A stretch of 64,000 nucleotides of DNA from contig NZ_OY781091.1 of NCBI RefSeq assembly GCF_963676275.1, positions 2,768,775 to 2,832,774 on the forward strand. Direction: 5' to 3'. Source of the stretch: an uncultured Cohaesibacter sp. (GTDB lineage: Bacteria > Pseudomonadota > Alphaproteobacteria > Rhizobiales > Cohaesibacteraceae). Position 1 is the stretch's first letter. Every line of letters starts with the position of its first letter. The notes under the pieces are model-generated. The model saw only the letters and a program-made list of their open reading frames with translations, was not told the DNA's origin and did not search any database. Made by a program: the position numbers and the translations under genes. This document shows positions 26,727 to 36,289 of this stretch, piece by piece.

Positions 26727-27977
26727 TCAAGAGAAGAAAGACCGAGCCTTCACAAGCGCATCGGCGAGAATATCGATTTCCGCCTTGGTGTTGTAAAGAC
26801 CAAAGGAGGCCCGGCAAGTGGAGGTAACACCAAACCGGGTCAATAGCGGCTGCGCACAATGGGTGCCAGCCCGAACTGCCACGCCCGATCGATCAATCAC
26901 CATCGACACATCGTGCGCATGAATGCCATCCAACGCAAAGGAAACGATCGCACCTTTCCTCTTCGCCTGCCCGATAATGCGCAAGGCATTGATCGAACCA
27001 AGCTTTTCATGGGCATAGGCGCGCAGGGTTTCTTCATGAGCAGCAATCTTCTCGCGCCCGATCTTGTCCATATAGTCAAGCGCCACGCCCAAGCCGATAG
27101 CCTGAACGATTGGCGGCGTGCCAGCCTCGAACTTGTGCGGAGCAACCCCGTAGGTGACGCCATCCAGCGTCACATCCTTGATCATCTCGCCCCCACCCAT
27201 GAAGGGAGGCATGGCATCGAGCAACTCGGCCTTGCCATAAAGCGCCCCGATCCCGGAAGGACCATAGAGCTTGTGGCCAGTGATCGCGAGAAAATCGACA
27301 TCGAGATCCTGCACATCAAGCGGCATATGCACGGCGCTCTGGCTGGCATCCACCAGCACCTTGGCTCCGGCTGCATGAGCCTTGGCGATGACATCCTTGA
27401 CCGGCACAATCGTCCCGATCGCGTTTGACATCTGCGTGATGGCAACGATCTTGGTCTTCTCCGTCAGGAGCTTTTCAAATTCCTCCATCAGGAAATTGCC
27501 ATCATCGTCCACCGGGGCCCATTTGATAACGACGCCACGCTGCTCGCGCAGGAAGTTCCACGGCACGATATTGGAATGGTGCTCCAGAATGGAAATGATG
27601 ACCTCATCCCCCTCCTTGAGCACCATGCCGCCATAGGAATGGGCAACCAGATTGATCGCTTCCGTCGATGAGCGCGTAAAAATCACATTATCGACCGAAG
27701 GGGCATTGAGAAAGCGGCGCACGGTCTCGCGCGCCGCCTCGAAATGGTCGGTTGCCAGATTGGAGAGATAATGCAAGCCCCTGTGCACGTTGGCATATTC
27801 GCTTGAATAGGCCTTCGATATGGCATCGATAACGACCTGCGGTTTCTGCGCAGACGCACCATTATCGAAATAGACCAGCGGCTTGCCATAGACTTCCGAG
27901 GCCAGAATGGGAAAATCGGCGCGAATGGCCTCTACATCATAGATTTCATCGCCTGCCAGTTGGGGAGAATGCATCAT
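26727..27977 (-). CDS. sufS: Cysteine desulfurase SufS (group II)
   Basis: The 416-residue PLP enzyme shows the PLP lysine in AITGHKLYGPSGIGALYG, the histidine of EHHSNIVPW and the active-site Cys in VRAGTHCAQPLL. It liberates sulfur from cysteine for SufBCD. The short loop around the Cys is typical of group II enzymes, which normally need SufE or SufU, and neither is in this cluster. ATG 27977 or 27974 follow AGGA closely; the longer frame to 28007 is not supported. Confidence 0.95.
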   Translation of the reverse strand: MMHSPQLAGDEIYDVEAIRADFPILASEVYGKPLVYFDNGASAQKPQVVIDAISKAYSSEYANVHRGLHYLSNLATDHFEAARETVRRFLNAPSVDNVIFTRSSTEAINLVAHSYGGMVLKEGDEVIISILEHHSNIVPWNFLREQRGVVIKWAPVDDDGNFLMEEFEKLLTEKTKIVAITQMSNAIGTIVPVKDVIAKAHAAGAKVLVDASQSAVHMPLDVQDLDVDFLAITGHKLYGPSGIGALYGKAELLDAMPPFMGGGEMIKDVTLDGVTYGVAPHKFEAGTPPIVQAIGLGVALDYMDKIGREKIAAHEETLRAYAHEKLGSINALRIIGQAKRKGAIVSFALDGIHAHDVSMVIDRSGVAVRAGTHCAQPLLTRFGVTSTCRASFGLYNTKAEIDILADALVKARSFFS

Positions 27978-28034
27978 GGTCCTAAATCCAGTCTGGGCAC
28001 CCCGCAAAGGGTGCCCGTCAATTCAAATCACATA

Positions 28035-29345
28035 TCACTCGGAAAGACCAAGACGGTCCAGAATATAGCTTTCCAGAGCTTCTACAAACTGCTCGTTTGA
28101 AACATTTTCAATCGCTTCAGCCAGAAAGGCCATGACCAGCATTTTCTTGGCCACATCCTTGGAAATGCCGCGCGCCCTCAAATAGAACAGCAGATCCTCG
28201 TCCAGATCACCACAGGTCGCGCCATGGCCGCAGACGACGTCATCGGCATAGATTTCAAGCTCTGGCTTGTTGTTGAAGGAGGCATCCTCAGACAACAGCA
28301 GCGCCTGACTCATCATCTTTGCGTCTGTCTTCTGGGCATATTGGCGCACAATGATCTGGCCCTGAAACACAGCCTCGGCCTTGTCATCAAGCACCGTGCG
28401 ATATTGTTCCTTGGAATTGCAGTGAGGCACCGCATGATCCATTTTCAGCGTGATGTCGCTATGGCGATTGCCATCGACCAGCGAGGCACCGAACAGATCT
28501 GCATCGCTATATTCACCCAGCATCGCCACAAAGGACTGGCTGCGCACGAACTGGCCGCTTGCAGACAGGGTGAAATGTTCAAAATGCACCTGCCCGCCCA
28601 CTTTCGCGGTGGTGGAGCCAAGATGAATGGCATTATCGCCCTCATTGATGATGCGCAGCACATTGAGCTTGGCTTCATCACCGATACGATAATCAATCGC
28701 GCTATTGAGCTGATAGGAAGCCTCATCGCCGACAAAGGTCTCGATGATGCCAACCTTGGCGCCCTTGCCGATCACCACCCGGTTGCGCAGGGTGGCAAGT
28801 CCACCGCCCAGCATCACATGGCGAATTTCAATCGGCTTGCTGATCTCGGCCCCTTCGGCGATCTCGACAATGACACCATCCTGAAGAAGCGCCGTGTTGA
28901 GAGACAGGGCAATGTCACCCTTGGCGATTTCCGGATCATCAAGCACGAAGTCGCCAGCCTGCAGCGCATCGGCTACCGAGCGCACGGAAATGGCATCGCC
29001 CAGATCGGCAAGATCGGACAATTCGGCAGAGAAGCAGCCATTGACCAATACCAGCTGATTTTTCTCGATTGATCTGAGAATGCCGGAACCGGACAGATGC
29101 CCTCTGGCCGTATCGGCAGCCACCGGTTCGGCAAGCGCCAGATCGGCAGGCATGGCCCGCTTGAGATCGGAATATTTCCATTCCTCAACCCGACGCGTCG
29201 GCAACCCGTTTTCTTCAAAGTCAGATACGGCAGCCGAACGCAAGGAGGAGAAATCCGCATTGCCCGGCAGGCCTGCCTGTGCGGCTTTCAGCAGCTCTTG
29301 CAGAGCCTGATCCGCAGCCGTTTTGATTATAGGCGTAGTCATCAA
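28035..29345 (-). CDS. sufD: Fe-S cluster scaffold subunit SufD
   Basis: The 436-residue protein is the SufB paralog of the SufBC2D scaffold. It has the beta-helix core and the C-terminal region VCGHGATCGDLDEDLLFYLRARGI with the conserved His used in cluster assembly. GGGAGG lies 7 nt upstream of the first ATG. It begins 11 bp after sufC, indicating tight coupling. Motifs are ordinary. Confidence 0.95.
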   Translation of the reverse strand: MMTTPIIKTAADQALQELLKAAQAGLPGNADFSSLRSAAVSDFEENGLPTRRVEEWKYSDLKRAMPADLALAEPVAADTARGHLSGSGILRSIEKNQLVLVNGCFSAELSDLADLGDAISVRSVADALQAGDFVLDDPEIAKGDIALSLNTALLQDGVIVEIAEGAEISKPIEIRHVMLGGGLATLRNRVVIGKGAKVGIIETFVGDEASYQLNSAIDYRIGDEAKLNVLRIINEGDNAIHLGSTTAKVGGQVHFEHFTLSASGQFVRSQSFVAMLGEYSDADLFGASLVDGNRHSDITLKMDHAVPHCNSKEQYRTVLDDKAEAVFQGQIIVRQYAQKTDAKMMSQALLLSEDASFNNKPELEIYADDVVCGHGATCGDLDEDLLFYLRARGISKDVAKKMLVMAFLAEAIENVSNEQFVEALESYILDRLGLSE

Positions 29346-29356
29346 TATCCTCCCGA

Positions 29357-30109
<753 letters not shown>

Positions 30110-30235
30110 TGTTTTGTTTCCTTTGGGGCGTCGCCTCTCCGGCTTCGCCATCCCAGTAATCATAAGTGTCCATTACCCCGTCCAGAGGGGCCAAGCGCAA
30201 GGATAGAGCAACATTTCATGAAACATGAAATGTGC

Positions 30236-31720
30236 CTAGCCAACTGATCCTTCGAGCGAAATATTGATCAGTTTCTGCGCTTCAACTGCGAATTCCATTG
30301 GCAGTTGCTGGATCACATCCTTGACAAATCCGTTGACGATGAGCGCCACAGCTTCCTCTTCGCCGATGCCGCGTGCCTGACAATAGAACATCTGGTCATC
30401 GGAGATTTTCGAGGTCGTTGCTTCATGCTCGAAAATGGCCGAGGCATTCTTGCTCTCCACGTAAGGCACCGTATGCGCACCGCACTGATCACCGATCAGA
30501 AGGCTGTCACACTGGGTGAAGTTACGGGCGCCAGAGGCTTTCTTGTGCGCTGACACGAGCCCGCGATAGGTGTTGTTGGACCGCCCTGCGGAAATGCCCT
30601 TGGAGATGATGCGCGAGGACGTATTCTTGCCCAGATGGATCATCTTGGTGCCACTGTCGATCTGCTGATAGCCATTGGAAATGGCAATCGAGTAGAATTC
30701 GCCGGTGGAATTTTCACCACGCAGAATGCAGCTTGGATATTTCCAGGTAATGGCCGAACCGGTCTCTACCTGTGTCCAGGAAATCTTGGCATTCTTCTCG
30801 CGACAGTCACCGCGCTTGGTAACGAAGTTATAGATGCCGCCCTTGCCTTCGCTGTCGCCCGGATACCAGTTCTGGACCGTCGAATATTTGATCTCGGCAT
30901 CTTCCAGAGCGATCAGTTCCACCACCGCAGCATGCAACTGGTTCTCGTCGCGCTGAGGTGCCGTGCAGCCTTCCAGATAGGAAACATAGGACCCCTTGTC
31001 GGCAATGATCAGCGTGCGCTCGAACTGCCCCGTATTCTGCTCGTTGATACGGAAATAGGTCGAAAGCTCCATCGGACAACGCACCCCTTCAGGCACATAG
31101 ACAAAAGAACCGTCGGTAAAGACCGCGCTGTTCAGCGTCGCATAGAAATTATCCGATACCGGCACCACGGAAGCGAGATATTTCTTCACCAGTTCCGGAT
31201 GCTCACGGATGGCTTCCGAAATGGAGCAGAAAATGACACCGGCCTTTTTCAGCTCTTCCTTGAAGGTGGTCGCAACCGAGACCGAGTCGAACACGGCATC
31301 GACAGCCACCTTGGCATATTGCCGATTCTCTTCGGTGACACCCGCCAGAATTTCCTGTTCCTGCAGCGGAATGCCCAGCTTCTCATAGGTTCTGAGCAGC
31401 TCGGGATCCACCTCTGCAAGGCTTTTGGGGCCTTCAGCGATTTTCGGCGCGGAATAATAATAGATCTCGTTGAATTTCGGCTTGGGATAATCAAGCTTGG
31501 CCCATGTCGGTTCTTCCATGGTCAGCCAGCGCCGATAGGCGTCCAGACGCCATTCAAGCATCCATTCCGGTTCTGATTTCTTGGCAGAAATGAACCGGAT
31601 CACATCCTCGTTCAATCCAAGCGGGGCTTTTTCGGATTCGATATCCGTCACAAAGCCATATTTATACTGGTCAACGTCGATCTGTTTGACTTGATCGACA
31701 GTCTCCTTCACAGCAGCCAT
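30236..31720 (-). CDS. sufB: Fe-S cluster scaffold subunit SufB
   Basis: The 494-residue protein is full length. The C-terminal core has [25 protein letters not shown], with the conserved Cys and the His/Glu region, and [18 protein letters not shown]. It is the cluster-building subunit of SufBC2D. GGAG lies 7 nt before the ATG. It is 126 bp upstream of sufC and 251 bp downstream of the first cysteine desulfurase, a gap that could hold a second promoter. Confidence 0.97.
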   Translation of the reverse strand: MAAVKETVDQVKQIDVDQYKYGFVTDIESEKAPLGLNEDVIRFISAKKSEPEWMLEWRLDAYRRWLTMEEPTWAKLDYPKPKFNEIYYYSAPKIAEGPKSLAEVDPELLRTYEKLGIPLQEQEILAGVTEENRQYAKVAVDAVFDSVSVATTFKEELKKAGVIFCSISEAIREHPELVKKYLASVVPVSDNFYATLNSAVFTDGSFVYVPEGVRCPMELSTYFRINEQNTGQFERTLIIADKGSYVSYLEGCTAPQRDENQLHAAVVELIALEDAEIKYSTVQNWYPGDSEGKGGIYNFVTKRGDCREKNAKISWTQVETGSAITWKYPSCILRGENSTGEFYSIAISNGYQQIDSGTKMIHLGKNTSSRIISKGISAGRSNNTYRGLVSAHKKASGARNFTQCDSLLIGDQCGAHTVPYVESKNASAIFEHEATTSKISDDQMFYCQARGIGEEEAVALIVNGFVKDVIQQLPMEFAVEAQKLINISLEGSVG

Positions 31721-31971
31721 TTGCTACTCCATCCTAGCGCGGTTTCAAGGACCGCCGGTCATAGGGCTGCTCGCCCAGTTCCCTGCATTATCGTTGATCC
31801 GACACTGGTCTGTCGGCAAGGCAAAAAGGGTCGAGATGCCCGATCGCAGATTTTAACTCATCTCATCTTGCCTTGATGCCACCGGCCTCTGACCAGTGGC
31901 ACATCCGTTTAAAATCAGAGCGCCTCACGATTGCACCATGATTTCAATCCATGATGACTATATAAGCGCGC

Positions 31972-33159
31972 TCACAACGCCTTCTCAATGCCTCTTGAGT
32001 TATTTTTTGAGTTTTTGACGCATATTTGTTCAAGAGCCTCGATAAGTGCATTGATTTCAGGCTCTTTGCTATTCCAGCCAAGGCTCATACGAATGGCTGA
32101 ACCGGCAAGTTTCGACTCATATCCCATCGCCAGAAGCACATGGGATGCCGAAACCTTGCCCGAAGAACAGGCCGAACCCGAGCTGACAGCAACCCCGGAA
32201 AGATCGAGACGAATGAGACTTGTCTCCCCCTTCATTCCCGGAATTGCAAACTGACATGTATTCCCAACCCTTGGCGCATCCTGCCCGAATATCACGACAT
32301 CAGGATCAAGCGCCCGCAATCCTTCTTCAAACCGATCGCGTAACCCAGTCAGCCGGGCAAACCCGTCCGGCCTTTCCAGCTCCTTGGCCACCGACTGACA
32401 GGCCACCCCGAATCCGACGATCCCGGCGACATTCTCGGTTCCGGCCCGAAGCCGGTTTTCTTGCGGACCACCGGTGATCAGAGGCTCCGGTTCTGTTCCT
32501 TCATGCGCCATTACAAGCGCACCAACGCCCTGCGGGCCTCCAAGCTTGTGCGCCGAGAGCGAGAGGCTCGTACAGCCCAGAGCCGCCATATCGAGCGGAA
32601 TACGGCCCGCAGCCTGCACCGCATCGAGATGGAAATAGGCGTCAAATTCCCCGGCAAGTGCCGCAATCTCCTCAATCGGCTGTATAACGCCCGTTTCGCT
32701 GTTGACCGCCATAACGGCAACCATCGGACGCCCCTTCAGACGGTCATGCGCCTCAAGCTTTACCCGCAACGCCGACAGGTCGATCTGCCCATTTCGCAAA
32801 ACCGGAATCTCGCACCTTGCCTCGACGCCAAAACGCCCGCCAGACAGCACCGAGGGATGCTCAATCGCACTCATATAGAGGCGGGAGGCCGGATCGGGCT
32901 GATATTCAACCTTCATATTCGGTGTCAGCGCCAGCATATTGGCTTCGCTCGCCCCGGAGGTGAAAATCACCTGCCGCACCGCGCCACCGACCAACTCGGC
33001 CACCTTCCCCCTTGCCCGCTCAACCAGAGCCCACGCATCACGACCTTCCTTGTGTACGGAGGAGGCATTTCCAACCCCGTCCCACACATCAAGGATGGCG
33101 GCCTTCACCTCTGGGCGTAATGGCGAAGTCGCATTGTGATCTAGATAGGCGCGTTGCAT
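31972..33159 (-). CDS. Cysteine desulfurase, IscS/NifS-type (group I)
   Basis: The 395-residue PLP enzyme heads the operon. It starts YLDHNATSPLRPEV, has the PLP Lys in SLSAHKLGGPQGVGALV and the mobile Cys loop VAVSSGSACSSGKVSASHVL of group I desulfurases. Having a group I enzyme first and a group II SufS later is a common alphaproteobacterial layout. CGGGAA precedes the ATG. A roughly 210-nt leader from the predicted promoter precedes it. No Rrf2-type regulator gene lies next to it, unlike in many relatives. Confidence 0.93.
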   Translation of the reverse strand: MQRAYLDHNATSPLRPEVKAAILDVWDGVGNASSVHKEGRDAWALVERARGKVAELVGGAVRQVIFTSGASEANMLALTPNMKVEYQPDPASRLYMSAIEHPSVLSGGRFGVEARCEIPVLRNGQIDLSALRVKLEAHDRLKGRPMVAVMAVNSETGVIQPIEEIAALAGEFDAYFHLDAVQAAGRIPLDMAALGCTSLSLSAHKLGGPQGVGALVMAHEGTEPEPLITGGPQENRLRAGTENVAGIVGFGVACQSVAKELERPDGFARLTGLRDRFEEGLRALDPDVVIFGQDAPRVGNTCQFAIPGMKGETSLIRLDLSGVAVSSGSACSSGKVSASHVLLAMGYESKLAGSAIRMSLGWNSKEPEINALIEALEQICVKNSKNNSRGIEKAL

Positions 33160-33295
33160 GTCAATTTCCCGTATTCAACCCTCCGGAACCTTTCCGGAGG
33201 CCTTTGCCCGATCATTTACCATGACTGGGCGAAAATTTGAGCCAATCGGGCAAGTTATTTCGCCTATACCCTGCAAAAAGACTTGAAATTCGACC

Positions 33296-33329
33296 ATCCA
33301 TTTGTGCTAAGAAGGGCAATCAAATGGAT
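33296..33329 (-). repeat. Inverted repeat in the suf leader
   Basis: ATCCATTTG (33296-33304) and CAAATGGAT (33321-33329) are perfect 9-bp arms around a 16-nt loop. In the suf mRNA they would form a hairpin in the 5' leader. Confidence 0.65.
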
Positions 33330-33355
33330 CGCACCGACCTGAGCGCTGACAATAG

Positions 33356-33372
33356 TTTTGAATCATTCTAAA
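33356..33372. promoter_or_regulatory. Irr/ICE-like box at the suf start site
   Basis: TTTTGAATCATTCTAAA matches the ICE consensus TTTAGAANNNTTCTAAA, as I recall it, at 13 of 14 fixed positions. It covers the predicted transcription start of the suf operon (about 33370, minus strand). Irr is the haem/iron-responsive Fur-family regulator of Rhizobiales and is known to act on suf operons there. Confidence 0.65.
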
Positions 33373-33376
33373 AAGA

Positions 33377-33405
33377 GCAATATAAAACTTGTGCCAATTA
33401 GTCAA
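33377..33405 (-). promoter_or_regulatory. Sigma-70-type promoter of the isc/suf operon
   Basis: On the minus strand, -35 TTGACT (33405-33400) and -10 TATTGC (33382-33377) are 17 bp apart. The predicted start is near 33370, giving a leader of about 210 nt before the desulfurase ATG. Confidence 0.65.
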
Positions 33406-33412
33406 GTTTTAT
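33382..33412. promoter_or_regulatory. Palindromic operator over the suf promoter (IscR/Rrf2-like)
   Basis: Perfect arms ATAAAACTTG and CAAGTTTTAT flank an 11-bp centre and span -10 to -35. On the minus strand the left half CTTGACTAATT matches the enteric IscR type-1 half-site fully from position 3 to 14; the right half agrees partly. About 19 of 25 positions fit the consensus I recall. Confidence 0.6.
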
Positions 33413-33416
33413 AGCC

Positions 33417-33435
33417 GCATCCATTGTATGGATGC
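33417..33435. repeat. Perfect palindrome upstream of the suf promoter
   Basis: GCATCCAT TGT ATGGATGC has 8-bp perfect arms. It lies upstream of the suf -35 and about 90 bp upstream of the hydrolase gene. It shares the ATCCAT/ATGGAT element with the inverted repeat at 33296-33329. Confidence 0.6.
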
Positions 33436-33524
33436 AGGAATGTACACATATTAATGCAACAGGCTCAGACACAAGTCGCGAGATCCCCAAAAGTGAACCA
33501 ATTTGAAAGAGGACCGGGCAACAA

Positions 33525-34229
33525 ATGCCAGAGGTGATCTTTAATGGCCCTGCCGGGCGTCTGGAAGGGCGGCTGCACCCTTCCAAAAACCGCAAGGCTC
33601 CAATCGCACTGATTCTCCATCCGCATCCACGCTTCGGCGGCACCATGAATAACGAGATCATCTATCATCTCTATTACATGTTCGCCCGTCGCGGCTTTAC
33701 GGTTCTGCGTTTCAACTTCCGTGGTGTCGGTCGCTCTCAGGGCACTTTCGACCATGGCGTTGGCGAATTGTCCGATGCGGCGGCGGCTCTGGACTGGGTC
33801 CAGACCTTCCATTCCGAAGCTCCCGGCGTCTGGATTGCCGGCTTCTCCTTCGGAGCCTGGATCGGCATGCAGCTCCTGATGCGCAGACCAGAGGTGGAAG
33901 GCTTCATCTCCATCGCCCCTCCGGCCAACCTTTACGACTTCTCCTTCCTTGCTCCCTGCCCGTCATCCGGGCTCATCACCCACGGTGGCATGGACAAGGT
34001 GGTTCCGCACAAGGATGTTCAGGCACTCGTTGACAAGCTCAAGACGCAGAAGGGCATTGTCATCGATCAGGAAATCATTCCGGGAGCAAACCACTTCTTC
34101 AAGGAAGAAACCGACCAGCTGATCAATGTTTGCGCCAACTATCTGGACAAACGCATCGGCTTTGATCCCTCTCAGTTGGAAGACATCAAGGAGTCGGGCG
34201 ACAAGTCTGATTCAGCCATCCAGCTGTAG
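33525..34229 (+). CDS. Alpha/beta hydrolase (suf-adjacent conserved family)
   Basis: The 234-residue enzyme has the oxyanion region HPHPRFGGTMNN, the nucleophile elbow GFSFGAWIG with its Ser, the acid region HGGMDKVVP and the catalytic His in GANHFFKEE. Proteins of this kind sit beside cysteine desulfurase or suf genes in many alphaproteobacteria, but their substrate is unknown. It is divergent from the suf operon and shares its control region. The C-terminus has an acidic, Ser-rich tail. The start is supported by family fit; the purine-rich AGAGGA is somewhat far. Confidence 0.9.
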   Translation: MPEVIFNGPAGRLEGRLHPSKNRKAPIALILHPHPRFGGTMNNEIIYHLYYMFARRGFTVLRFNFRGVGRSQGTFDHGVGELSDAAAALDWVQTFHSEAPGVWIAGFSFGAWIGMQLLMRRPEVEGFISIAPPANLYDFSFLAPCPSSGLITHGGMDKVVPHKDVQALVDKLKTQKGIVIDQEIIPGANHFFKEETDQLINVCANYLDKRIGFDPSQLEDIKESGDKSDSAIQL

Positions 34230-34259
34230 GCTTCCGCCGCAGGGCTTTACAACAATATC

Positions 34260-34292
34260 AAAGGCCGCCTCACCTAGTGGGCGGCCTTTTTG
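34260..34292. terminator. Terminator between the hydrolase and methyltransferase genes
   Basis: AAAGGCCGCC..CAC, loop CTA, GTG..GGCGGCCTTTTT. It ends the plus-strand hydrolase and may also serve the converging minus-strand genes. Confidence 0.85.
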
Positions 34293-34316
34293 TTACAGTC
34301 TGAACACAGAGCGACC

Positions 34317-34949
34317 TCACACCATGATCGAGCCATATAAGCTCAGGCCCTTCCTGAAAGCAAAGCGGCTCCATGTAATGCCCTTGGCCTTGTTAAGGGG
34401 CTGGATCGATTCCACATTGGCGTGACTGACCAGAGAAAGCCCGAGCGCCCGTGCCGCCTCAATCACCTCTTCATCGGCGATCTCAAACATCAGGCGCCCT
34501 TCTGGCGGCTCGCCATGACGCACCGTCATTACCAGCAGCCCACCGGGATTGAGCAACTCATTGAGCCGCACCATGCCCTCTTCCCGTTCATCGACATCCA
34601 GATGCATCCAGACAGCAATAAGGGTGACGACATCAAATGCCCTCTCTTCCAGCAGGGCAAGCTCGGGCAAGGTATCCTCCAGCCACTCTATGGCATCGGC
34701 CCCGTCCTTTGCCATGGCGATCTTTCGGAAAGCATCGGTCGGCTCCACCGCCGTCACCTGATAGCCCTTGGCGGCATAATGAAGCCCGTCGCGCCCCGAT
34801 CCTGCACCAATATCCAGCACGCTCAAGGGAGCCGGTGGCAACATATCAAGAAACCAGCCATGGGTTTCCTCTATCTCATATCCGTCATATCGCTTGGACA
34901 GGCTTGCCGCCGTGATTTCATATCCCCTGTTGCTCGGAACACTGACCAT
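34317..34949 (-). CDS. Class I SAM-dependent methyltransferase
   Basis: The 210-residue protein has motif I VLDIGAGSGRDGLHYA, the acidic residue of motif II in VTAVEPT and the later motif FDVVTLIAVWMHL. GGGGG seven nt before ATG 34949 sets the start; the longer frame begins further up. It lies 47 bp downstream of anmK on the same strand. The substrate is unknown. Motif I is typical of the Methyltransf_11/25 small-molecule type. Confidence 0.88.
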   Translation of the reverse strand: MVSVPSNRGYEITAASLSKRYDGYEIEETHGWFLDMLPPAPLSVLDIGAGSGRDGLHYAAKGYQVTAVEPTDAFRKIAMAKDGADAIEWLEDTLPELALLEERAFDVVTLIAVWMHLDVDEREEGMVRLNELLNPGGLLVMTVRHGEPPEGRLMFEIADEEVIEAARALGLSLVSHANVESIQPLNKAKGITWSRFAFRKGLSLYGSIMV

Positions 34950-34996
34950 GAAATACCCCCTGTTTCTTGTCGTGTCTGTCGATCCCGTTATCAATT

Positions 34997-36136
34997 CTAA
35001 ACCGGCGGAGAATAAACGCCCCCGCTCAGCGGCTGCTTGACCCCGGTGGTTCCGGGGAAAGTAAGCGGTAGCTGCCGCATCGACCGGACGGCGAGATATG
35101 CGAAAGCTTCCGCTTCCAGCCCGTCTCCATTCCAGCCCAGATTGTCTGCCAACATGATGGGGCTATCCAGCGCTTCGGCCAGTTGCTCCATCATATGTCC
35201 ATTATGCTGGCCTCCGCCGCAAACTACAACCATCTTAGCCGGTTCGCCTTCCCGGATCTCCATATGCTCTAGTCCAAGACAGAGCGTCTCGACAGTGAAG
35301 GCGGTCAGCGTTGCCGCGCCATCCTGCAAGGACATGGCCTTGATGGGTGTCATGTCGAAGGCATTCCGGTCCAGAGACTTAGGGGCGGATTTCTTGAAAT
35401 AGGGATTGCCCATCAGGGCAATCAGCCCCAGAAAGTCAACGGCGCCGCTGGCAGCGATCGCACCATTCTCATCCATTGCCACCCCTTCCTTGCTGAATAC
35501 CCAGTCATTGATCAGGGCATTGCCCGGTCCGCTGTCAAATGCCGTCAGCGCCCCGTCCTTGCCGATCCATGTGATATTGGCCACCCCGCCAATATTGATG
35601 ATGGCCAGCGGTTGTTGCAGCGGAATGACACTCGATGCCTGCAATGCCTTGTGATAGATGGGCACGAGCGGTGCGCCCTGCCCTCCAGCGGCGACATCAG
35701 CGGCCCGGAAATCATGCACGACGGGGATCTTGACCGCATTGGCCAGCGCCTGCCCGTTGCCGATCTGTACCGTTACACCGGCGGCGGGATCATGCCAGAC
35801 GGTCTGGCCATGAAAGCCGATCACATCGGGCTTGAGACCAGAAGCCCCCTTTTGCGACAACAGTTGCGATACAGCTTCCTTATGGGCACGGGTCACCAGC
35901 GCTTCGGCTTCCACCAGACATCCCGGGCGCGCCTTTCTGTCTTTCATGCCTTTGGCATCGACAAGAGCTTGCCGCAAAAGAACCTGCTCCTGATAATCAT
36001 AGGGACGAAACGCCGAAAGGATGGAGCGAACCTGTCCCTCTCCATCGGTTTCGATAAGCGCGGCATCAACCCCGTCACAGGAGGTTCCGCTCATCAAACC
36101 CACAGCAAGCGACAGTTTTTCCTCATTTTTTGCCAT
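34997..36136 (-). CDS. anmK: Anhydro-N-acetylmuramic acid kinase
   Basis: The 379-residue kinase starts MAKNEEKLSLAVGLMSGTSCDGVDAAL, the AnmK signature. FDSGPGNALINDWV and VVCGGGQHNGHMM complete the ATPase-fold motifs. It converts anhydroMurNAc from recycled cell wall to MurNAc-6-phosphate. GGGGA five nt before ATG 36136 and the usual family length favour this start over upstream in-frame candidates at 36178 and 36241. It is divergent from tyrS, a common pairing. Confidence 0.96.
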   Translation of the reverse strand: MAKNEEKLSLAVGLMSGTSCDGVDAALIETDGEGQVRSILSAFRPYDYQEQVLLRQALVDAKGMKDRKARPGCLVEAEALVTRAHKEAVSQLLSQKGASGLKPDVIGFHGQTVWHDPAAGVTVQIGNGQALANAVKIPVVHDFRAADVAAGGQGAPLVPIYHKALQASSVIPLQQPLAIINIGGVANITWIGKDGALTAFDSGPGNALINDWVFSKEGVAMDENGAIAASGAVDFLGLIALMGNPYFKKSAPKSLDRNAFDMTPIKAMSLQDGAATLTAFTVETLCLGLEHMEIREGEPAKMVVVCGGGQHNGHMMEQLAEALDSPIMLADNLGWNGDGLEAEAFAYLAVRSMRQLPLTFPGTTGVKQPLSGGVYSPPV

Positions 36137-36289
36137 TTTTGTCCCCGTCTCCCCAATCTTGTTAGTGATCTTTGTCATGATCTTTGCTAGACCATCTTCC
36201 CGAAAGGCCGTCCTGTCCGGTGTGCCCAGCATCAATGACATTTGGCCAGACTAGCAGCAACAACCGTATCTTTAAGGAGAAAAAGCGGC

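Larger units (their letters stand above)
33160..33524. other. Divergent control region of the suf operon and hydrolase gene
   Basis: No gene is supported. This 365-bp region is dense in symmetrical sites: an inverted repeat at 33296-33329, an ICE-like box at 33356-33372, a promoter at 33377-33405 with a palindrome over it, and a second palindrome at 33417-33435. Confidence 0.7.
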
